Source: Bradyrhizobium sp. ISRA464 (GTDB lineage: Bacteria > Pseudomonadota > Alphaproteobacteria > Rhizobiales > Xanthobacteraceae). Taken from it: a stretch of DNA of 64,000 bases. The notes below the pieces were generated by a model, which was given only the letters and a program-made list of their open reading frames with translations, had not been told where the DNA came from and made no database searches. The first letter of the stretch is position 1, and each line of letters begins with the position of its first letter. Made by a program: the position numbers and the translations under genes. Positions 56,603 through 64,000 of the stretch are shown piece by piece. The DNA lies in contig NZ_CP094526.1 in assembly GCF_029910095.1 (NCBI RefSeq), forward strand, positions 186,001 through 250,000. The letters are read 5' to 3'.

Positions 56603-56728
56603 CACTCCCTTGGGAGAGGTCGGCGCGTAGCGCCGGGTGAGGGATTACGGTCTCTCGCTAAAGCCCCGGCCCTCACCCGATTTGCTGCGCAAATCGACCT
56701 CTCCCCGTCGGGGAGAGGTGAAGCGAGT
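56603..56728. repeat. Intergenic palindromic repeat, family C
   Basis: CTCCCTTGGGAGAGGTCGGC at one end, ACCTCTCCCCGTCGGGGAGAGGT at the other, with GGCGCGTAGCGCC and GATTTGCTGCGCAAATC hairpins inside. Confidence 0.7.
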
Positions 56729-56765
56729 CCGCGGCGGAAACGATTCGATCCAAACTCATCGCACG

Positions 56766-57368
56766 CTAGACGGCCTCGCGTTCCGCAAGAACCTTGTCGA
56801 TCAATCCCCAGTCTAGCGCCTGCTGCGCCGTCATGAAGTGGTCGCGGTCCAGCGTCCGCTCAACCTCCTCCTCGCCGCGCCCGCAATGTCGCGCGTAGAG
56901 CCGGATGATGCGCCGCTTGGTCTCCTGCATCTCGGTGGCGTGGATCAGAATGTCGGAGGCCTGGCCCTGGAAGCCGCCGAGCGGTTGATGCATGTGAAGG
57001 CTGGCATTCGGCAGGGCGGCGCGGTGACCGGGCTCGCCGGCCATCAGCAGGAACGATCCCATGGAGCGCGCGGTGCCCATGCACAGCGTGTGGACCGGCG
57101 CCTTGATGAACTGCATGGTGTCGTACATCGCGAGCCCGCTGGTGATTACGCCGCCATAGGAATTGATGTAGAGGTTGATCGGCTTGTTCGGATTCTCGGC
57201 CTCCAGGAACAGAAGCTGTGCGCAGACGAGTCCGGACATGGCGTCATTGACCTCGCCGTTCAGGAAGATGATACGCTCGCGCAACAGCCTGGAATAGATG
57301 TCGAAAGAGCGTTCGCCGCGGGTGGATTGTTCGACGACCACAGGGACGAGTTGCAGCATGTCGCGCAT
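56766..57368 (-). CDS. ATP-dependent Clp protease proteolytic subunit (ClpP paralogue)
   Basis: 200 residues from ATG 57368 ([36 protein letters not shown]). The catalytic Ser lies in [12 protein letters not shown] (family AASM) and the His in [11 protein letters not shown]; the Asp follows about 50 residues on, in [23 protein letters not shown]. Substitution of AAS by ARS makes it a second-type ClpP rather than the main copy. No clpX is beside it, as the principal clpP would have. Confidence 0.9.
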   Translation of the reverse strand: MRDMLQLVPVVVEQSTRGERSFDIYSRLLRERIIFLNGEVNDAMSGLVCAQLLFLEAENPNKPINLYINSYGGVITSGLAMYDTMQFIKAPVHTLCMGTARSMGSFLLMAGEPGHRAALPNASLHMHQPLGGFQGQASDILIHATEMQETKRRIIRLYARHCGRGEEEVERTLDRDHFMTAQQALDWGLIDKVLAEREAV

Positions 57369-57410
57369 CGGCGACCTCCCTTTCAGCAGGTGATGACGTC
57401 TGGCGGTGAG

Positions 57411-57475
57411 TGCGTTTTCGAGCGAAGCGGATGTCACTTCGCGTGGAGAAAACGCGTCGAAAGCTCTACGCTGCG
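57411..57475. repeat. Partial intergenic repeat, family A
   Basis: GTGCGTTTTCGAGCGAAGCGG...TTCGCGTGGAGAAAACGCGTC matches the family at 12275 and 61161. It separates clpP from the SRPBCC gene and overlaps the stop of the latter. Confidence 0.6.
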
Positions 57476-57822
57476 CGCATCAGGCAGCGGCCGTTGCTGT
57501 TGGCCGCCCGCGGCCGCGCTTGTCGCGCGTCACAGGCCTCCTGAATGATGCGAAACCGGGTGCCGCCGGCCTCGTTCGGTTCGATCCGGAAGGTGACATG
57601 GCTTTCGCGAAACGGCGGTTCGGACTCGCGGAGCCGGTAGCACACCTCTTCGCCCGCGACCGATGACTCAGGCTCGGCCCCGGCAAGGTCGGCATCGGGC
57701 AGCCAGCGCTGGCGCAGCGCGGGAATGGTCACGGCGCGCCAAACCTTCTCGGGCGGCGCATCGAGATCATATTCGAGCACCAGGGCGGCCTCGGCGTGAT
57801 CGGGCTCAACTGCGTCGCTCAT
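57466..57822 (-). CDS. SRPBCC (START-like) family protein
   Basis: 118 residues with [28 protein letters not shown] near the N-terminus and [22 protein letters not shown] near the C-terminus, the ends of the AHSA1/SRPBCC ligand-binding fold. The start overlaps the end of the ArsR gene by ATGA, so it is translationally coupled. AHSA1-like proteins paired with ArsR regulators are a common arrangement; ligand unknown. Confidence 0.82.
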   Translation of the reverse strand: MSDAVEPDHAEAALVLEYDLDAPPEKVWRAVTIPALRQRWLPDADLAGAEPESSVAGEEVCYRLRESEPPFRESHVTFRIEPNEAGGTRFRIIQEACDARQARPRAANSNGRCLMRAA

Positions 57823-58133
57823 TGATCCATATCCTTCAGCAAGTCGGTGAGCGCTTCCATGCGCTTCGGCCAATAGGCGCGATAGCGCGCAAGCCATGTC
57901 CCGATGGTGGCGATCCCGTCCGGGTCGACCGCATAATTCACGAAGCGGCCCTGCCGCTGCTCGCGCACAAGGCCGGCCGCGCGCAGCACCGCGAGATGCT
58001 GCGACATCGCCGGCTGGCTGATCTCCAGTCCGTCGCGCAGGGCGCTGGCGTTCAGGCTTCCGCCAGCGAGCTTTTCAAAGACCTTTCGGCGCGTGGGATC
58101 GGCCAGCGCCTTGAAGATGTCGGCTTCGATCAT
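57819..58133 (-). CDS. ArsR family transcriptional repressor
   Basis: 104 residues forming a winged helix: IFKALADPTRRKVFEKLAGGSLNASALRDGLEISQPAMSQHLAVLRAAGLVREQRQGRFVNYAVD. The metal-binding Cys pair of classical ArsR proteins is absent, so it probably does not sense arsenite or metals through that site. It lies just downstream of a 24-bp palindrome that is almost certainly its operator. Confidence 0.9.
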   Translation of the reverse strand: MIEADIFKALADPTRRKVFEKLAGGSLNASALRDGLEISQPAMSQHLAVLRAAGLVREQRQGRFVNYAVDPDGIATIGTWLARYRAYWPKRMEALTDLLKDMDQ

Positions 58134-58137
58134 GTCC

Positions 58138-58161
58138 ACACATAAGCATATGCTTATGTGT
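58138..58161. promoter_or_regulatory. 24-bp palindromic operator of the ArsR-SRPBCC pair
   Basis: Perfect palindrome with core CATAAGCATATGCTTATG, starting 5 bases upstream of the arsR start codon. ArsR dimers bind such sites. Autorepression is inferred from position. Confidence 0.8.
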
Positions 58162-58198
58162 CGTGCAAGCCCGACATGAGCCGGAGGCGGGCCCGCGC

Positions 58199-59521
58199 TT
58201 ACTGCAGCGCCTCGCCGTGCTGCGTGATGTCCAGGCCCTCCAGCTCCTGCTGCGCCGAGACCCTTAAGGGGACGAAGACGCTGACCAGCTTGAGCAGCGC
58301 GAAGGTCACGCCGCCGCACCAGACCAGCGTGACGGCGACGCCGTAGAACTGGATCAGCAGCTGCTTCGGGTTCCCCTCGAGCAGCCCGGAGGTGCCGCAG
58401 ATCGCCGATGCCGCGAAAATGCCCGCGAGCAGCGTGCCGGTCAGGCCGCCGATGCCGTGCACCCCGAACACGTCGAGCGAGTCGTCATATTTGAAGCGGT
58501 GCTTCAGCCAGGTGCAGGCCCAGTAGCAGACCAGGCCGGCAATGATGCCGATGATCACGCCGTGCCACGGCGCGACGTAACCGGAGGCCGGCGTGATGGT
58601 GCCGAGGCCGGCAACCGCGCCCGAGATCATGCCGAGCACCGACGGCTTGCGGCGCGTCGCCCATTCGATCGCGCCCCAGGTCAGCGCGCCCGCGCAGGCC
58701 GCGAGATGGGTGGCGGTGATCGCCATCACGGCGCGTGAATTGGCCGCCAGCGCCGAGCCGCCGTTGAAGCCGAACCAGCCGACCCAAAGCAGGCCGGTGC
58801 CCATCACGGCGAGCGACAGATCGAACGGCGACAGGTTCTCGCTGCCATAGCCATGGCGATTGCCCATCACCTTCGCCGCCACCAGGCCGCTGACGCCGGC
58901 GGAGAGATGCACGACGAGGCCGCCGGCGAAATCGAGCACGCCCGTCGAGGCGAGGAAGCCGCCGCCCCATACCCAATGCGCCAGCGGCACATAGGCGAAG
59001 ATGAACCAGCCGATCGAGAACAGCACATAGGCGGAGAAACGCATGCGGTCGGCGACCGAGCCAGCGACCAGCGCCACCGTGATGATCGCGAACGTCATCT
59101 GGTACAGCATGAACAGCGCTTCGGGGATCGTCTTCGCCGCCGGATTGATGCTGTCCATCGTCAGGCCCGCCAGGAACCGGCGGTCGAGCGAGCCGAGCCA
59201 CGGACCATCGCCGACAAAGGCCAGCGAATAGCCGAAGGTGACCCAGAGGATCGAGACGATCGCAACCGCGGCGAGGCTCTGCGCCATCGTCGCCAGCACG
59301 TTCTTCTTGCGCACCATGCCGGAGTAGAACAGCGCAAGCCCGGGGATCGTCATCATCAACACCAGCGCGGTGGCGACGATCATCCAGGCGGTGTCGGCGG
59401 CGTTGATGGTCGAATTGACCGTATCCTGCGCGAACGCCGGCGTGCCCAGCGCAAGCAGGATTGCAGCATTGATCGGCGCAGCGGTTTTCGCTGCACGAAG
59501 AGCTCGTGCCCCCATCATCAT
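58199..59521 (-). CDS. amtB: Ammonium transporter (second copy)
   Basis: 440 residues with the same layout as the first copy: DTAWMIVATALVLMMTIPGLALFYSGMVRKKNVLATM, FNGGSALAANSRAVMAITATHLAACAGALTW and DDSLDVFGVHGIGGLTGTLLAGIF. It lacks the alanine-rich loop insert of copy one and is about 40 residues shorter. It follows its own glnK by 64 bases. Confidence 0.95.
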   Translation of the reverse strand: MMMGARALRAAKTAAPINAAILLALGTPAFAQDTVNSTINAADTAWMIVATALVLMMTIPGLALFYSGMVRKKNVLATMAQSLAAVAIVSILWVTFGYSLAFVGDGPWLGSLDRRFLAGLTMDSINPAAKTIPEALFMLYQMTFAIITVALVAGSVADRMRFSAYVLFSIGWFIFAYVPLAHWVWGGGFLASTGVLDFAGGLVVHLSAGVSGLVAAKVMGNRHGYGSENLSPFDLSLAVMGTGLLWVGWFGFNGGSALAANSRAVMAITATHLAACAGALTWGAIEWATRRKPSVLGMISGAVAGLGTITPASGYVAPWHGVIIGIIAGLVCYWACTWLKHRFKYDDSLDVFGVHGIGGLTGTLLAGIFAASAICGTSGLLEGNPKQLLIQFYGVAVTLVWCGGVTFALLKLVSVFVPLRVSAQQELEGLDITQHGEALQ

Positions 59522-59585
59522 TCCTCGGCGTGTGGTGTTTTTTGCGCGCCGGCGTCGTTGCCGGTGGCGGTCATGAACTGAAGTC

Positions 59586-59978
<393 letters not shown>

Positions 59979-60209
59979 CTAACCTGCCGGCCAGGGGGCC
60001 AGCGTTCTGCGTCCACCAAATCTGGCATCTTTCTAGGCAAATGGCACAAAAAAGTTGCAGGTTGAAGGGGAAAACGTGCGCGGCTCGTGAGCTCCCTCAC
60101 TATACGGGGCTAAAACCCTCGGCCAGAATGTGGCTTTCCTTTGGCCAGCGGTCCCGCTGGCTCGTTCTGCCCCGTTGCGTCCCCACGCGCGCCCCCGAGG
60201 AAAACAAAA

Positions 60210-61103
60210 ATGTCGAACCGAACCTGGTTTTACGCATCGGAAGGCCAGCAAAGAGGTCCTCTGCCGGAAGCTCAGCTCCGCGACTTGATCGCCCGCGGAA
60301 TGGTGCGGGCCGATACGCTGGTATGGACCGAAGGCATGGCCGGCTGGCAGAAGGCGGGTGAAATTCCGGGCCTCATTCCCGGCGCCGGCGCCTCGCCGGC
60401 ATTCTCGCAGGCCGGCGGGCCGCCGCCGGTGATGGCATCCGCAAGCTACGGCGGCGGGCAATTGTCGATCGATTTCGGCATCTGGGAGTTCATCTGGCGC
60501 AGCATCGTGTTCGCGGTCGCAAGCGCCTTCGTCATCCCGCTGCCATGGATGCTGGTCTGGTATCTCAAATGGCTGGTGCCGTGCGTGCAGGTGCCCGGGC
60601 GGCCGAATCTCAGCTTCGAGGGGACGGCGATGACGATCGTGCCCTGGTTCTTCGGCGCGGTCGTGCTCATCGTCGTCGTGTCCATGCTCGGGATTCAGTC
60701 GCTCAACCTTCTGGTCTTCCTGGTCGAGATCGCGCTGTACTGGCTGTTCCTGAAATGGCTGGTCGCGAACATCGCCTCCAACGGGCAGCTGCTCGGGCTG
60801 ACCTTCACCGGCTCATTCTGGGCGTATCTCGGCTGGACCCTGCTAGCGGTCGTCTCGTTCATCACGATCATCGGCTGGGCGTGGGTCTACGCCGCCTGGA
60901 CGCGATGGTTCTGCCAGAACATCCAGGGCACGCGCCACGAAGTGACCTTCAACGGCACTGGACTGGAATTCCTGTGGCGCGGAATCGTGACCTTTATCGG
61001 CATCGCCTTCTTCATCCCGATCCCGTGGGTGTATCGCTGGATGATGCGCTGGATCGCGTCACAGACCGCGCTGGTGCAGCGAGGCACGCAGCCGGGCGTG
61101 TGA
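60210..61103 (+). CDS. GYF_2-like and DUF898-type membrane protein
   Basis: 297 residues. The N-terminus (SNRTWFYASEGQQRGPLPEAQLRDLIARGMVRADTLVWTEGMAGWQKAGEIPGL) is a GYF_2/DUF4339 domain. A Gly/Ala/Pro linker follows, then about six hydrophobic segments with recurring Trp-rich motifs (LPWMLVWYLKWL, LYWLFLKWLVANIASNGQ, YAAWTRWFCQNIQGTRHEVTFNGTGLEFLWRG) as in DUF898 proteins. The GYF part may bind proline-rich partners. The ATG at 60210 follows GAGG. Function unknown. Confidence 0.8.
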   Translation: MSNRTWFYASEGQQRGPLPEAQLRDLIARGMVRADTLVWTEGMAGWQKAGEIPGLIPGAGASPAFSQAGGPPPVMASASYGGGQLSIDFGIWEFIWRSIVFAVASAFVIPLPWMLVWYLKWLVPCVQVPGRPNLSFEGTAMTIVPWFFGAVVLIVVVSMLGIQSLNLLVFLVEIALYWLFLKWLVANIASNGQLLGLTFTGSFWAYLGWTLLAVVSFITIIGWAWVYAAWTRWFCQNIQGTRHEVTFNGTGLEFLWRGIVTFIGIAFFIPIPWVYRWMMRWIASQTALVQRGTQPGV

Positions 61104-61160
61104 CTGGTTTGAAGATGATCTCCGCGCGGAGGCTTTTGCGTTTGCGCGGAGGGATCATGC

Positions 61161-61267
61161 GCCAGAGCATTTTCGGTCCTGATTGAATCAGAACCGAAGC
61201 TCTAGTTTCTTGTTTTGACGCGTTTTCTTCACGCGAACCGGTGTCCACTTCGCTCGAAAACGCTCTA
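61161..61267. repeat. Intergenic palindromic repeat, family A
   Basis: Full-length copy in the opposite orientation to 12275-12371: TCTAGTTTCTTGTTTTGACG and GCGTTTTCTTCACGCGAACC are shared. It lies between converging genes and may act as a terminator. Confidence 0.7.
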
Positions 61268-62128
61268 CGCCTTGCGCTCGCGCACCGAGCCTTCCTGCGC
61301 GACCGAGGCCACCAGCGTGCCGTCGGGCTTGAAGATCAGGCCGCGCGTCAGGCCGCGGCCTGATTGCGCGCTCGGCGAATCCTGTGCGTAGAGCAGCCAT
61401 TCGTCGGCGCGGAACGGGCGGTGAAACCACATCGCGTGGTCGAGGCTCGCCGGCATCATGCGCTTGTCGAACAGCGTGCGGCCGTAGCGTGCCATCACAG
61501 CATCGAGCAGCGAGAAGTCCGATGCATAGGCGAGCGCGCACATGTGCAGCGCCGGATCGTCGGGAAGCTTCGCCGCGGTGCGGATCCAGACATGGATGCG
61601 GCCGTCGTCGATTGTCTGGCCGAAGTAGCGGCCGAGCTCGACCGGACGCAGCTCGATCGGCCGGTCGGATTCATAGTAGCGGCGGATGAACTCCGGCATC
61701 TCCTTGAACATCGGCTGCTTTGACACTTCCTCCGCGGTGAGCTTCTCCGGCGGCGGCACGTCGGGCATCTTCTCCTGATGGTCGAACGCGCCCTGCTCAT
61801 CGGCGTGGAACGACACCATGATCGAGAAGATCGCATTGCCGTGCTGGATCGCGGTGACGCGGCGGGTCGTGTAGCTCTTGCCGTCGCGCAGGCGCTCGAC
61901 CTGGTAGATGATCGGGATCTGCGGATCGCCGGGCAGGATGAAATAGCAATGGATCGAGTGCGGCAGCCGGCCCTCGACGGTGCGGCACGCCGCGACCATC
62001 GCCTGTCCGATCACCTGGCCGCCGAACACGCGCTGCCAGCTTGTCTTCGGGCTGTTGCCACGGAACAGGTTCACCTCGAGTTGCTCGAGATCGAGAATGG
62101 ACAGCAAGTCGATCAGGCTCTTGGACAT
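61265..62128 (-). CDS. tesB: Acyl-CoA thioesterase II
   Basis: Double hot-dog thioesterase. The 287 residues show LIDLLSILDLEQLEVNLFRG, RVFGGQVIGQAMVAACRTV, IPIIYQVERLRDGKSYTTRRVTAIQHGNAIFSI, HMCALAYASDFSLLDAVMARYG with the catalytic Asp region, SLDHAMWFHRPFRADEWLLYAQDSPSAQSGRGLTRG and FKPDGTLVASVAQEGSVR. Start at 62128 by family N-terminus. Confidence 0.96.
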   Translation of the reverse strand: MSKSLIDLLSILDLEQLEVNLFRGNSPKTSWQRVFGGQVIGQAMVAACRTVEGRLPHSIHCYFILPGDPQIPIIYQVERLRDGKSYTTRRVTAIQHGNAIFSIMVSFHADEQGAFDHQEKMPDVPPPEKLTAEEVSKQPMFKEMPEFIRRYYESDRPIELRPVELGRYFGQTIDDGRIHVWIRTAAKLPDDPALHMCALAYASDFSLLDAVMARYGRTLFDKRMMPASLDHAMWFHRPFRADEWLLYAQDSPSAQSGRGLTRGLIFKPDGTLVASVAQEGSVRERKA

Positions 62129-62153
62129 GGATGGCTTTCTTTGTCGTCTCAGT

Positions 62154-62265
62154 GTCATTCCGGGGCGATGCGGCAGCATCGAACCCGGAATCCAGCGGTT
62201 TGGCGCGAGATTCTCAGGTGTGCAACTGCACACCAGGGTTCGCGCTTCGCGCGCCTCGGAATGAC
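62154..62265. repeat. Intergenic inverted repeat, family F
   Basis: GTCATTCCGGGGCG at one end and CGCGCGCCTCGGAATGAC at the other, with GGTGTGCAACTGCACACC inside. It lies between tesB and ubiH, which diverge. Confidence 0.7.
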
Positions 62266-62349
62266 GCCCGTTACTATGGACCTTGTTTCGCCCAGCTATT
62301 ATCAGGTAGCAAGCACAGTCTGAGAGCGGCAAACGCGTAGAGGAAGGGC

Positions 62350-63570
62350 ATGCCGGGACAGCGAAGTATTGTCATCTGCGGGGGCGCGTTTGCCGGGCTG
62401 GCGCTGGCCGTGGCGCTGCGCCAGGGGCTTGGGCCTGACGTGGCCGTCATCGTGGCCGATCCGGCGCTGGGCACGCGGCCAAGCCGCGATCCCCGCGCGA
62501 CCGCGATCGTGGCCGCCTGCCGGCGGCTGTTCGAGACGCTCGGCGTTTGGGGCCAGGTCGCGCCGACCGCGCAGCCGATCACGGACATGGTGGTCACCGA
62601 CTCCAAGCTGGAAGACGCGACCCGCCCGGTGTTCCTGACCTTCGCCGGCAACGTCGCGCCCGGCGAGCCGTTCGCGCATATGGTCGAGAACCGCCATCTG
62701 ATCGATGCGCTCGCCGCGCGCGCGGAGGCCGAGGGCGTCGAGCTGCGCGCCACCGCGGTGTCGACCTACGACGCCCGCACCGACGGCATCAGCGTGACGC
62801 TGGCCGACGGTGCTGTGATCGATGCGAGCCTCCTTGTCGCCGCCGACGGCGCGCGCTCGAAGCTGCGCGAGCGTGCCGGCATCGCGACCCATGGCTGGGA
62901 GTACGATCAATCCGGCATCGTCGTCACGGTCGGGCATGAGCGCGAGCATCAGGGCCGCGCCGAGGAGCATTTCCTGCCCGCGGGTCCGTTCGCGATCCTG
63001 CCGCTGACCGGCAATCGCTCCTCGCTGGTGTGGACCGAGACGCGCAAGGATGCCGCGCGCATCGTCGCGCTGAGTGAGGAGGAATTCCACGCCGAGCTCG
63101 AGCAGCGCTTCGGGCTGCGTCTCGGCGAGCTCAAGGCGCTCGACAAGCCGCGCGCATTTCCGCTCGGCTATTTCGTCGCGCGCTCTTTCATCGCCGAGCG
63201 GCTGGCGCTGATCGGCGACGCCGCCCATGTGATTCATCCGATCGCGGGGCAGGGGCTCAATATGGGCCTGAGGGATGTCGCGGCGCTGGCCGAAGTCGTC
63301 GTCGACGCGGCACGGCTCGGCATCGATCTCGGCCAGGCCGATGTGCTCGAGCGCTATCAGCGCTGGCGGCGCTTCGACACGATGGCAATGGGGGTCGCCA
63401 CCAACTCGCTGAACTTCCTGTTCTCCAATGAATCGACGCTGCTGCGCGCCGTGCGCGACATCGGATTGGGCCTGGTCGACCGCGCGCCGCCGCTGAAGGA
63501 GATGTTCATCCGCCAGGCGGCGGGGCTGTCGGGCGAAGTGCCGCGGCTGTTGAAGGGTGAGGCGCTGTAA
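62350..63570 (+). CDS. UbiH/UbiF/COQ6-family FAD-dependent hydroxylase
   Basis: 406 residues of the ubiquinone-hydroxylase type: SIVICGGAFAGLALAVAL (dinucleotide fold), VENRHLIDALAARA, LLVAADGARSKLRERAG (DG motif), ALIGDAAHVIHPIAGQGLNMGLRDVAAL (GD motif with the conserved HPIAGQGLN). This fits C5, C6 or C1 ring hydroxylation in ubiquinone synthesis; which ring position is not decidable from sequence alone. Confidence 0.92.
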   Translation: MPGQRSIVICGGAFAGLALAVALRQGLGPDVAVIVADPALGTRPSRDPRATAIVAACRRLFETLGVWGQVAPTAQPITDMVVTDSKLEDATRPVFLTFAGNVAPGEPFAHMVENRHLIDALAARAEAEGVELRATAVSTYDARTDGISVTLADGAVIDASLLVAADGARSKLRERAGIATHGWEYDQSGIVVTVGHEREHQGRAEEHFLPAGPFAILPLTGNRSSLVWTETRKDAARIVALSEEEFHAELEQRFGLRLGELKALDKPRAFPLGYFVARSFIAERLALIGDAAHVIHPIAGQGLNMGLRDVAALAEVVVDAARLGIDLGQADVLERYQRWRRFDTMAMGVATNSLNFLFSNESTLLRAVRDIGLGLVDRAPPLKEMFIRQAAGLSGEVPRLLKGEAL

Positions 63571-63575
63571 AGCTT

Positions 63576-63660
63576 GTAGCCCGGATGCAGCGAAGCGAAA
63601 TCCGGGGAAGCATCTCCGGGGAGGGCTGTCCCGGATTGCGCTTCGCTCCATCCGGGCTAC
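63576..63660. repeat. Long inverted repeat, family D
   Basis: GTAGCCCGGATG...AGCGAAGCG pairs with CGCTTCGCTCCATCCGGGCTAC, with TCCGGGGAAGCATCTCCGGGGA in the centre. It begins just past the hydroxylase stop and may terminate it. Confidence 0.75.
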
Positions 63661-64000
63661 GAACCTGCGACGACAATCGACTTAGTCCTGCTCCATCCGG
63701 GCTTCTGTAACGGGCCTTGGTTAGTCAATCCCTTTTTGCGTGGTCCGCTTGCCGGGCACTTGCTTCTGTACGGGATCGGCGCGGTGGCCGTCGCCTGATG
63801 GGGTGCATTGAGGAGCCGGCCGGCCAATCTACGGAAGCGTGGTTGTGAACCGACTTCCCGGATGGCGGCCTGACCGGATCCGTCGTCCCGGCAAAGGGAC
63901 TTCGCTCGGGGAAGGCCTGGTGTCGTGGCCTGCCCAGATCGGTTGAGGCTCCTTGGTTAGGTTGCGTGGGCCATCGGATTGAAGGGTTTCGCATCAGCCA
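63661..64000. other. Gene-free right edge of the window
   Basis: 340 bases with no convincing frame; the longest (63725-63994, minus) has repeat-like composition. Short inverted repeats (GGCCGGCCAA region) are present. It may be the leader of a gene or element that starts beyond the window. Confidence 0.4.

Noticed and set aside
60042..60060. Sigma-54 promoter TGGCAC...TTGCA on the plus strand
   Set aside because: Spacing between GG and GC is 12 bases, two too many, and the downstream membrane gene is not a typical sigma-54 target.
63725..63994. 89-codon minus-strand gene at the right edge
   Set aside because: Basic, low-complexity composition with no domain and no ribosome site recognised.

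Overview
The window reads as a piece of an alphaproteobacterial chromosome, most likely Bradyrhizobium or a close relative. The grounds are the high GC content, the gene order mnmG-mnmE-rho-hemJ / ppsR-maf-coaE-dnaQ-secB, a his operon interrupted by a DUF2628 gene, the hslV-GNAT-hslU order, the rsmI-yraN-gshB cluster, and several families of intergenic palindromes of the kind common in that genus. This assignment is inference; no database was searched.

Layout. 1-12.3 kb is the chromosome-maintenance end: mnmG (cut by the window edge) and mnmE flank three near-identical parS sites. Then come rho and hemJ, a gene-poor stretch at 5.1-5.5 kb that is the best candidate for the replication origin, and the ppsR-maf-coaE-dnaQ run facing secB, followed by a Tim44-like gene, mltA and an Smr gene. 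12.4-26 kb holds an unknown membrane protein, the HslUV protease with an embedded GNAT gene, the histidine cluster hisB-DUF2628-hisH-hisA-hisF-hisE with coaA, a hybrid histidine kinase, a small exported protein and a ComM/YifB ATPase. 26.0-28.4 kb is a complete IS1595-like transposon with terminal inverted repeats, an 11-bp direct repeat and three small cargo genes. 28.6-33.5 kb is core again: MBL hydrolase, gshB, yraN, rsmI, and an LpoA-like lipoprotein.

33.5-41.1 kb is an accessory island. It contains an IS701-type element inserted exactly at the stop codon of the lipoprotein gene (its transposase is frameshifted), a tandem pair of apparently identical IS1182-type elements sharing one 4-bp CGTC, and then a small locus with a DUF3800 gene, a small HTH-like gene, a decayed basic ORF and a compact structured RNA with its own sigma-70-like promoter. 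The RNA/DUF3800 pair is the most interesting feature of the window.

41-64 kb is core: a membrane diguanylate cyclase, YggS, a hydratase, an L,D-transpeptidase, an OmpR-type regulator with a cNMP-binding protein, xth, a LolA homologue, ftsK, a DapC-like aminotransferase, a second diguanylate cyclase and a GFA protein. Two glnK-amtB ammonium modules follow, the first with a sigma-54-like promoter. Between them lie a ClpP paralogue and an ArsR-SRPBCC pair with a 24-bp palindromic operator. The window closes with a GYF/DUF898 membrane protein, tesB and a UbiH-type hydroxylase.

All coordinates were read by eye. Start codons were moved inward where family conservation and upstream signals argued for it.
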